A DNA stretch of 64,000 nucleotides, from NCBI RefSeq assembly GCF_048128805.1, contig NC_136000.1, forward strand, positions 26,228,359-26,292,358, given 5' to 3'. Both the position numbers and the translations under genes were made by a program. The notes beneath the pieces are model-generated. The model saw only the letters and a program-made list of their open reading frames with translations. It ran no database searches and had not been told where the DNA came from. Positions 23,301 to 35,094 of the stretch are shown here, in pieces. This DNA is from Centroberyx gerrardi (Eukaryota; Chordata; Actinopteri; Beryciformes; Berycidae). Position 1 is the stretch's first letter. Each line of letters begins with the position of its first letter.

Positions 23301-26300
23301 GATGTGTACAGTACATTCATTCTTACTTACATTCACAACAGGAGCCATATTCTTGACATTTGTGAGCTAAAGTTATTCCTTTACGAACATGCTGTGACTC
23401 ACCATAGCCCAGGGTCCATTGGCTATCTTGGCATTCTCTGTGAAGAGGTGAACTATCAGCTTGATGAACTCGTCATCGTAGTCGTAGCGCGTACCGAACA
23501 GAACCTGGCAGATGATGTTAGAGGCCGCGTTATGGAACAAAACCTGAGGACTCAAAGTTTTACCTGTAAAAGAGACACAACGCGGCACAACTCAACTCAC
23601 TGCAGCAATGCAACAGAGAGGGCCCAGGAACGAGCAGACCCATAGGTGGCATACCAACACTCTTTTCCAGCGGTTCCATGATGTGTTGTATCTCTCCCAG
23701 AATCCTCTCCTCCATGGACTGCTTCCCCAGACCAAAGTTCCTCAGGGTCATCAGAGCAAAGCGACGGTGCTCCCTCCAGCCGGGGCCGTAGTCTGCCAGA
23801 ATCACTCCTATAATCGGTGTGGTGACACAGAGGGCATATCGGCATATGGATTTGCCATCACTCCCAAATTGTTACCATCATCCAACATAGCGTTGTCTCT
23901 AAATATATCATTGTCAAATGGAGGATTTTCTTGTAAGTATTTAACCTGAGAAGAACCAAAGTGGATTCAATGAAAGCATTGAGCAGATCACTGAGACAGA
24001 AAGACAATTCAAGACATGATGATGAATTGCAGGTGAGCTTTGTTCAGTCATGGTCCAAATTATACACATAACCCTTCAAAAAGGAAAATCTGAAACTGAA
24101 AAAATACAAAACTAAAAATATTGTAATGTGTTAACAAAAGCATGGCCTTTTTCCTCCTTAACAGATGTACATTTGACAATATAGTGAATGTATATTGTCC
24201 TCCCCTGTTGTTAGGATGGTGAGCCTACACAGAACATCATTCTGGAATGTCTCTGTCCATACGTATACAGACGTCTTCTCTCTGTTTAGGAGGAAGATCA
24301 GACTGTGCTGCTGTTAACACATTACATTAAATTTAGTTTCTATAGGTAGAGATGCAGAGTTTTAGAATGTTTTTTTCCCAAATGAGCTAGTTTGGTCAGA
24401 ACTTGTTCTTATCTCCATCTTCCATCCTCTGTCACCACAGAACACCACATCGCTGTCTCACCTTTCCCCTTGGTGATGTCATTGACCAAGAGCTCTTGTG
24501 GTCGTCCGGCGAAGTCCGCAGCCTTGGTCAGCATAGCCTCCTTCATGGCCTGCAGCCCGTTGACGATGACCGCCGGTCTTGGACCGATGAACAGACTGTA
24601 GACGTTGCCATAGCAGTTCCTCAGCTGGGGAAGATCAAGATAAGAAGCCCCTCAAATTTGAAATCATAGTGCTGACCAAGACACAATACCACAGCTTTCA
24701 GATTTTCTTAGAAAGTCAAATTTGGAAAATATTGAAAAACTATTTTAGAATGAACGCTCTGTCATGAGCAAATCTGGATGCTGTTTGATTGAGTTGAAAG
24801 GGAATTGGCCTCAGCCCTCTTCTACAGTGCTTGTCTATGGACGAAGGTGGAAATATGCTTTTTGGAACTTTCTGAGCTCATCATAACTCAAAATGCAGGT
24901 GCGCTTAATGCCACTCTTGTCAAACATTGCAGATGCAATTGTTTAAGGCTTTAAAGACAAATAAAATCAGCTCAGAATGACTTTTTTCATGCTAATATAT
25001 CACTACATATACAAAGCCAGTAGTAAGGCAAGAGTTTTTCCAAGATTATTGCTTCTTTAAATAAGCCACACACTGACACACACACTGGCAGACTAGCCCC
25101 TCCTGAGACCTTTAAGCTTAAATAATCTCTCCTGGGGTGATTCTTCTTTACTGGTAGAGGTTTGGTTGTCGTGGGAGACCTGCATGAGAGACTTTATATC
25201 AGGCTTGTCATACACACACAAGCACACACATGGCACACTCAAAATGGCAAAAAAAAGTTGATGCTGAAGGCAGGCAACTTGAAGAGAGGTGGGAGTTTTT
25301 TTTTCCTCGTATTATTTTCTTCTCATTTTGTTTTGCGCAATTTTCTTTTCATTCATATGAACTTTTTTTCTGAGATCTCAGTTTTTCCTTCCAATTATTG
25401 ATCCTTTTACATCTTGTGGGCCCAACTATAACAAAAACATTTGTACAAGCTTATCTAGAACCGTATATTTACCCATTTGAAAGTACTTAACCTACTGCTA
25501 AATACACATCAATTATCATATGCTTATGTTACAGGTACCAGCGTCGGCACCAGAATAACAGTTATAAAGCTGTAAAATAGTGGAAAGAAATAATGAGGCA
25601 GGAAGACGTGGCTTTACTTCACGGTACCCTCTGTTGTATTTATTAAACACAGCAAGTGCAATTTCGGTCTCTCACTTGTATCATTGTGTATTCAATGTCT
25701 CTTTTTTTCCTTTTCTTTGTATAGAAAAATATCATTTTTATATTCTTAAAAACATCTTCACAACAAAATATCAGGAATAACATAAAATACATCCTCAGGT
25801 CATGTAATTTAAACTCAGATTGCAATTTAAGTGCATCAGAATGTCATTTTGTTACACAATGAAAACCTTCAATCTAAAATTATATTCAGTACATCCTAAA
25901 TTACATTAATACTGTTCAGATTACAAGCTAACTTCCATTTCTTTACTTAAGATTTACTTTCTTGTGGTAATAACACATCTAGAAAGACCTTCACAACATT
26001 TGAGACAACTACTTCGTAGCAAAGCGGGAACAAACGGCTAACCGGTGCTAGCATGGGCTAGCTAAAGGTACCATACACTAAACATCCTAAAAGAACCTAA
26101 CTACACATCTGTAAACACCAAAAAAAGAGTGATGTGCCTACAGATCCGTCCAATAAATGTAGTATGAGCAGATACAGGGCCAGTTTAAACCAAAAACAAG
26201 ATGTGGGGGGTTACGTTGTTAAGCTAGTCTTAGCAGCTAAACAAAATGGCAACGCCGTCACCTTTACACGGCAGCAGTGGATTTCTAAGATTATTCATAA

Positions 26301-27878
26301 AATCATATACTTCGGTCAGACCTACTATTTACACGAATCAAATAAACATTTATCGTCACCCAAATATATGCACTAGTGATGTTCCCCTTGATACCGAGGC
26401 TCCGGCGCATGTGTCAAAAATAACAACGTAGTGTACTTAGAAGCAGTGTATCGAGGCTTGATTCGTTTGCCATAAACACGTGATCAATGACGTCCAAAGC
26501 TTCATTCGGCACACAACCACGTGACCGCTTTGGTACCCGATTCAAAGGAAGTGAATCTCCGGCGTGGACATCGTGGGTAGTTGAAGGTGTTAAAAAGGCC
26601 GTCTGTTCCTTTAAGACTGTGGGGACTGAGTGCCTCCGTCTCGCACGAAGAACAACAAGGAAGTAGACCGGCTCACGAACAGTATGGGGAGTCGCGAGTC
26701 ACCAAGAACTGTTAGTTAAATAGTTTAAATACCGCAGTTTAGCGTTCATTATCATTTAGTTACGGTGTGATTTGTGCGTCCATGAAAACCGTGAGTAGTT
26801 TCCTGTGTTTCCTTGGCGTTAACCGTGTAGTTCTGTAACTAAGCGTTAAGAGAATGTAATCTGTATGTTAGCCGGTTTACCGTTTGAAGTGGTAATTGTA
26901 AGATGGCATAAATATTGTTGCATTAGGCATATTCATATAAGATGTTTACACAGTCTATAGATCGCCTTTCTGTTAGAGAGCGGTGTATTACTGTAAGATA
27001 ATTAAGCTGTGTATTAAGATGTGTAACGTTTATGTGGTTTGGGGAGATTGACCTACTTTTGCCACTGGCGCATGCGCACTAAAGCCCATGTGCCTTACAC
27101 GTGAAGGTGCATGCTTTAGCCTCGTGGACAGTAACCGGACAGCATGCACCTAGGTAGAGAGTAGCCGGTATATCTGTAGGTTACCCTAAGACAGTACTAA
27201 CCGTAGCCCAGCATATGTTCATGTTATTCTAGGTTTTATTCTAGGTTTATTATAGATAGTAGAGAGGATGTATATTTGATATTTAGCGTATTATCTGTAT
27301 ACTTAATGCTATATTTTGTATTCTGTTTATGTTTACAGAAACCACAAGTTTCACTACCACAGGTTTAACTACCATAAGTTAATTATCCTACAAGCATAAA
27401 TAAAAAACCCTTTACTGCAAAAAGGCCTGGTTATTGGAACCCCTCTTCTACGACAATCCCAGAGTTCTAACCGGACTCTCCGCAGTGATTTGGACTGTCC
27501 CATCACCACAAAGTTCATTATTTTTCAGAAGGAGTTTGTGGTGTCGGTCGTTGTGAGATAGAGAGTGTTTGATCATTGAGATTTTTGGCAGAGATGGAAC
27601 CAGCAAGGAAAAGAGGGCGTTCTGCAGTTCGGGAACATTTTCAGTTGATATCAACAAATAAGGTAGGTTGTGTATGGAGAAAATATTATATTAATAATGT
27701 GTAAAAGTCCAGCCTAACCTACATCCTATTTGCCTATCCTGTATTTGACTCCGGTTTTTCGTTGCTCTCAATGTACTTACACAGAATAAATATACAGCTA
27801 AAAATGAGGACAACAAGATGAACAGAGGTAAACCTAAACATTTAACTACTATGTACAAATATGCATATATATAAAAAA

Positions 27879-27940
<62 letters not shown>

Positions 27941-30900
27941 TATGTAAACAACCCTAGGACAATGGTGCAGAGTGCAAAGATGCTGGAATAAATGTGGAGT
28001 TGTTGGTGTAACAGGTTACATTATATACATGAGTTATTACACATTACATACTTTATACACACATTATATACACAATCAGATATTGTACAGATGATGATGA
28101 TGATGATGGGGTAGGAGGAGCAGGAGGAAATCCCTGGTCTGGGCCTTTCACTCCTGCTTTTTTTTTTTTTTTTGGGGGGGGGGGGGGTAATTATATACAT
28201 GAGGTGGGTGTTACAGGTTTATTGCACAGGGATAGTTTCTGCCACTGTATGACTGATTTAAGTGTTCATCAGGGTGATGGCCTGTGGGAAGAAACTGTTC
28301 TTGTGTCTGGTTGTTTTGGCGTACAGTGTTCTGTAGCACCTACCAGAGGGGAGAAGTTGGAACAGGTTGTGTCCAGGGTGTGATGGTGTCTGCAGTGATC
28401 TTTCCTGCCCGTTTCCTGACTCCGGAGATGTATAAGTCCTGAATGGAGGGCAGGTTGGCACCAATGATTTTTTTCTGCAGTCCTGACTGTCCTTTGTAGT
28501 CTGTTCCTGTCCTTTTTGGTGGCCGATCCAAACCAGACTGATGGATGTGCAGAGAACAGACTGGATTATTGCAGAGTAGAACTGGATCAGCAGCTCCTGA
28601 GGCAGGTTGAACTTCCTGAGCTGGCGTAGGAAGTACATCCTCTGCTGGGCCTTTAGTGGGCCTATAGTCGCCTATTTCTCTCTCTTTCTTTCTCTCTTGG
28701 TGGTGTGTAGCTGATAGCATTCTTGATATTATCAAAAACAGTGGAACAAATTAAACTGTATGTATAAACATGTTATATGTATTAGTCTGTATTAGGCTAT
28801 GTGTTGTATTCATATGCTTTTCTTGTGTTGAAGGGACCAGAAAACAAATGATTGATGAGGCCTTGGTGAACATGATTGTGAAGGATTCACAGCCCTTCAC
28901 CATTGTGGATGATGCTGGATTTAAGGAGCTTGTAGGTATCTTAGACCCAACCTACATTCTTCCATCTAGAAAAGCACTGAAAAGCATGGTGGAAGAAAAA
29001 GTCAAGGAGGCAAAAGAGAAGGCAAAGGAACAAGTGCAGAAGGCTACAGCAGTCAGTCTTACATCCGACATGTGGACATCCATACATATGGATGCATACT
29101 TAGTAGTGACATGTCATTTTATAAATGAAAAGGATGAACTATCAACTGTATTACTGGGAGTTGGATAATTCTCCAAATCTCATTCTGCGGAAAACATAGC
29201 TGAAGTGAAGACAGCTCTGATGGAGGGATGGGGCATTCAAAACAAGGTAAGATGCCTTGTAACTGATGCGGCACCTAATATGATAGCATGTGCCAGCATC
29301 TTAAAAATGAGACACACAACCTGCATTGCACATGCACTGAATTTGGTTGTGAAGAAAGCAATAGATCAGACACCTGGGCTGGAGGATATTAGATCCAAGG
29401 CTAGAAAGATAGTTAGCTACTTGCGATCAAGTACAACTGCCAAGGAAAGGCTTTCCCAAATGCAGCAACAGATGGGTAGACCTACTCTCAAAGCGATGTA
29501 AGAGGTGGAGACCCGGTGGAACAGCACCTATGCCATGCTGCAGCGGTTATTTAACCAAAGAGAGCCAGTTGGTGCTGCATTGGTCACTTTGAGGACAGAC
29601 CTCACACCTTTGACCTCCGAAGAGTACCACTCCATTAATGAGTGTCTGGGAGTGCTGTCTCATTTCAACGAAGCAACCACTGAACTGTCTGAGGAGAAGA
29701 GAGTATCGGGGTCAAAGGTCATTCCTCTCATCCGCATGGTGAGACATGCTGTGAGCAGCAAGCAATCTCTAATTGAGGATGACAAAGCACTGCAGTTGTG
29801 CAGCAACCTCTTGAGGTTGCTCACTGAGCGGTTGTCATCCATTGAGATGATGAGCGTAATGACACTGGCCACACTGCTTGACCCAAGATACAAAACGGTG
29901 GGCTTCTACAGCCAGTCTAATGCACAGGCTGCTGTGAAACGGCTCACAGCAGAATGTGCCTCCATCATAAGGTCAGAGACAGCCCAAAACACCCCATCCA
30001 CTTCCTCTCACATCCACCCGCTACAGCCAGAGCCAGCAGGAACTTCAGCCGGTCCTGCAACTCACTCACGTATTGTTTATGTTTTGTTGTATGATCGTTT
30101 TGTTTGTATTGACTTAAATTTGACATGGAAAATGCTTGGCACATTCATTCAATGGCAGTTATTTAGTTTGGTCATTCTTTCAGGTGAGGGTCTTTGGGAT
30201 CTGTTGGACAGCCATGTGGTGGAAACCAGACGGGTCAAAAATGTTACCGCAGATGCCACTGTCGAGGTTCAACGGTACCTGAGTGATCCTATAATTCCAC
30301 GGTCTGAGGATCCACTGCGATTCTGGTCAATGCAGAAGGCTGTCTATCCCCATCTGTATCGCCTTGCATTGGAGTTCTTAAGCATTCCTGCCTCCTCAGT
30401 CCCGTGTGAGCGGATATTCTCAAAGGCAAGAGAAATTGTCAGCAAAAAAAGAAATCAACTCAGCCCTCGCGCTGTGGAACAAATCCTCTTCCTAAATAAA
30501 AACCTTTAATTCCAGTGATGACCCCTGTTCAGTTGCACAAGCACCTCCACTCCACATCCATTTAATAAAATGTTCACTGCCCAGTTCACAAGCACTTTAA
30601 CTGCCCAGTCTACAAGCACTTTCACCCCCCCCCCCCCCCCCTCACACGCGCAATCCAGTAGTAGCGTACTATCTGTTGGAAACACCTGTAGCGTATACAG
30701 GATTTACAGTTACTGACAGGCTACAGCCTATGATCACAACCTTAAGGACAGTATCAACACCTGTAGATATCTTCTATCGTACAGGATTTACACCACATGA
30801 TTGCAACAATACTTTCCTGGCCCAGCGGCAACAATATCAATCATTAGCCTACAGTGTGTAGCTCAATGGCATACGCAAGCACATACTGCCCCACCTCCAC

Positions 30901-33900
30901 CAATACAGTTCTATGATTCAGATTCAGACACACACACACACAGCGATCAATTCATACTGCTCTGCGTATAGACCTATAGCAAATAATAATATATGTAACC
31001 TGTACTTCCTATCATACAGGATTTCCACCATATCACACATCCTGGCATAGAGACGCAATGATACAATAGCCTAATGTTTTCCAAAAACAACCAATGTCAA
31101 CGACTTGTATAAACACAACACCTTGGAGACAAGAATATATACCTTAAATTAGGATAGTCCATAATGTGTGAATAATATGAGAGAAAGCCTACCTTATGCG
31201 ATGGTCTTCTTTCTGGCCTTTCTCCTCGAAAACTCCTCCACCACATCATTAAAGTCCAGGTCTCTGACGAGTTCCGCCTCTACTGCCAGTATTGATAGAG
31301 AGTTCAAGCCTCGTTGACTCATCCTTGTTCTCAGTTCATTTTTAATCCTCGCCATGTGGGAAAACGAGCGCTCCCCTTCGCAGTTTGTCACCGGCAAAGT
31401 GAGAAACATCCTCAAGGCTACATACACGTTAGGGAATGCGGATTGCAGGCCAAGTTCCAACATGGTGTTCAGCATCTTTGATGGCGACTTGTCTTGTTCA
31501 CACATGAATGATCTGAACTGTATAAACTCGTTGGCAAAGCCGCTGTTTAAGTCTGATGGATATGCACTGAGTAGTGCATTGGCATGTTTTGTGATCTCAC
31601 TGTTGCTCGTTGTTTCTGGCATGAATAAAACCCCAAATATATCCGTCAAGTCCTTGTAGGCAGACAGGTGATGATCGAGACAGCCAGTTTGTCTATGATT
31701 ACATAAACCGTTTCAATTTGAAATTTCTTCCTCCCATCACGTAGGTTGCTCAGATCTTCTGTAGGCCTACTCCCTTCATCTGCAAAGGTTTTTCGTTTTC
31801 TGCTTCGTTGTAGGTCACACTTGTAGGTGTGGAACACACCTGTTACGTTCAGAGCTGCTTTTTCATATATCTCAAATTGGTCATGTTGTGTGGAAACAAA
31901 AGCACCCAAGGACTCGAGAAGACTCACCGCTGTTAAAATGTTGATGTCACTTTTTTGTAACATTGGGCTTGTGGCTTGAAATCTGTCATTGTCATTGTAT
32001 CCCAGAAATGGGCCATAAATGCAGTTTCTAGATACTCCAATTTAGCGCACAGCGCTCCTGCTTCATGTCTGGTGTCCCTTTTGTCATCATCTGAGCTGGC
32101 TATATTTGCAAGTGCCTCCTTTATCTTTGTGTAGTTTTTCCATAGAGCTTTGGTGGCATCTGCTCGACAGCTCCATCGTGTACCTGAGAGAGATTTCAGT
32201 GTCAAACTTATTCCGTCCGTTTTGCGGAAAACTTTCCCCCATCGGTTTGTAGAGGAGGAACAAAAGGTATACAGTGACGGTAACATGTCAAAGTAATTTC
32301 CAACCTCTGGGCTGCTGGCCTCTATGGTTTTGACTCCAACTAAATTCAGGGAGTGAGCTGTGCAGGGTACATAATGTATTAAGGGATTTCTCTTCTTCAG
32401 ATGCGCTTGAAGTCCATTATACTTTCCAGACATATTACTGGCGTTGTCATATGACTGGCCTCTGCAATTTGACAGCTCCAAGCCTAAGCTGTCAACCATG
32501 GCAACAACGCATTCTGCCAAACTTTCGCCCATGTGGCTTTCAATTGGCTCAAAAGCAAGAAAACGTTCAACAACTTTCCCTTCCTTGTTGACAAATGTGA
32601 AAATGAAAGTAAGTTGATCGACATGGGACAGGTCTGGGGTTGAGTTGACAACTACAGAGAAGTATTTTGCTTCCCGAATTTCATCCGCAACAGTCTGCCT
32701 AGTTTTCTCTCCCATGACATCAATAAATTCTTCACAAGTTGTCGATAACAAATAAGACACATTGCCCCGGCCTTTCTGACCAAACTTTTCGATATGTCCA
32801 GCTGGGTCGAACTGAGCTATCAGTTCTATAATCCTGAGGAAATTTCCATTCAGAGGTGACCCCAGCAGTTCATTATCACCTCTAAAGGCGAGTCCTCTCT
32901 CCCAGAGAAACTTGATAATCGCCACGACTCTTTTGAGGACATCTCTCCAGTATTGTCTTGCTCCTTCCATTTGTTTTAGCAAAGATGAGTCAATGGTCGC
33001 GGTGCCCTTGCATCTCTGATGTAAAGATAGCATGCAGCTCCTATGCTCATCACTCCTCTCATGATCCCCAATGCGTTCCGAGTGTTTCCAGTTGCTAAAT
33101 CCTTATACAAACTGATGATGCTTATTTGAGAAAAGCTTACATGGAAAACAATAGATATTTCTATTTGATGGAGAGTACATGACCCATTCTCTCGACACTG
33201 TCTGTCCATTTGGTAAACGACAAGGAAGCGAGTCAATGTTGAAGCAACTACTCTTACCGCCAATGGTCCTATCCCTGGCAGAGGTTGGATAGTTGGATCT
33301 GCGGTTTTGAAAAGCCGCTGCACCCCTTTCGATGAGGATAGATTTCACGATATTGCTGGTCGTGTCTCCCCATAAAGCTGGATCTGTAACATTGTTGAAC
33401 CAGTCCTCCTGCATTGGTGATCCATGCTTAGGTCCTGGTTGCGGTTTGTCAGGTTCAAGTTGAGGTGGGGCTGCTAAACTGGTACCCGCCACCGGGTCTC
33501 TGCCATCCGCTTCGGTGTCGGGCTGGGCCTCCGCGTCGGTGTAGCAGGGCTGAAGTGGAGATGGGGGTGGGGCAGTTGAACAGGTGGCTGTTGCAGGGCT
33601 GTGGTTCTCTGCCTTAGTGTCATGCTGATGCTCAGGTCCTCTTGGATGCTGGTCTGGTTCAAGTTGAGGTGGGACAGCTGAATTAGTAGTGGCTGCAGGG
33701 TTACTGTCCTCCTCTTCGCTATCAATGTTAGCATCGTCCTCGCCAAGCTCTTTGCTAGCGAGCCCACTTTTGAAAAAAGTCGAGATAGTCGGTATGTTTT
33801 TCCGAAGTACAATGTCTCTGCTATCCTTTTCTTTTTTAGCCTTTCGCTTTGCTGCTCCACTGCTCCACCGTTTTTTATCCATGTTTGTTAGTTAGCAGCT

Positions 33901-35052
33901 AACTTTAACGTTGTCTATTCTGTCTTAGCTAAGATTCCCACGGTCACGTTTCACCTCTCGTCATCGTCATCATCATCATGATACAGACACAGCCAGCAAA
34001 CCAATCATAATATTTTTTTTTATTTGCAAATAAAGTAACTCTGCATTCATTGGTTTGTATTTCAACACACACACACTCAATTAATTTATTTGATTTGATA
34101 AAAAAAAACTAAAAACAAAGACAGGATGAGGCCACAGTTGGTGGGGTTTTGGAGGCCCCTAGAGGTCGGAGGCCCCCGGGCACCGGCCCAATGGGCCCGG
34201 TGGATAATCCGTGGCTGATTGGCATTGTTTTCACAACAAATGACATGTTTTCAAAGCACCAGAACGAAGCAGTTCATTAGACACAGTAGATTCATAGCTG
34301 CTCTTCGTCCTTTTGACCACCAGGTGCCACTAACGAGCACTGTGTTGAAAAGCTTCGAGTAGTGAACCTTTTTTCGATACAATTGAAAGGAAAGCCTCAT
34401 TGCTTCAGAAAGCTTCGTTTTGCCATCACTAATATGCACCAAGTTTTGTGGTTGTTTGTACATTACTAACCTGTAAAATAGTAGAAAGAAATAATGAGGC
34501 AGGGAGACGTGGCTTTACTTCACGGTACCCTCTGTTGTATTGAGGGGAAGCCGTAGGCAGCGCGCACACACCAGTAACAGACAGTGGAACCACCATAGAG
34601 ATATAACACCACAGTCTCGCTCTGCCCCCTACTGTTCGAAAGTTAGCATAGCAAGTGTATTAACTGCAGATAATGAGAATATGCCTAAAGAATGTGACAT
34701 ACCTTCTAAATAGACAATTAAATAATTCAATATCAAATACCTCACTAGTGAGGAAAAAAATACATTCACACATTTGTGACTACACATTAGTGGGTGTCAC
34801 ACTTAGAACGGTATAATTACCTATTCTAAAGTACTTAACTATTGCTAGATACACATCAATTATCATATAGGCTACTTACCTGTTATACGCACCTATGGTT
34901 AGGCTATATGCAGTTACTGCAATATATTTACCTGTGACCTCTACTTTGCGCAATATATTGATTTAATATGATATGCTACTGATTATAATACACTTGCCTG
35001 ATCTACAGCTAATTACATTGCATATATTGGATGTTGTATGGTCAGAAAAATA

Positions 35053-35094
<42 letters not shown>

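Larger units (their letters stand above)
26374..34431 (+). mobile_element. hAT (BED-type) transposon 2, 8-bp target duplication, three nested insertions
   Basis: ATATGCAC flanks at 26366-26373 and 34432-34439. Ends TAGTGATG. Opposite orientation to hAT 1 and clearly the same family. Carries a solo LTR (26588..27527), a LINE fragment replacing the BED exon (about 27741..28667) and a ZMYM1-like hAT (about 30625..34218) that removed about 270 bp of the 3' region. Lies in P450 intron 1. Confidence 0.93.

Noticed and set aside
33689..33895. Plus-strand open frame opposite the ZMYM1-like N-terminus
   Set aside because: Low-complexity Ser/Leu shadow of the transposase linker.
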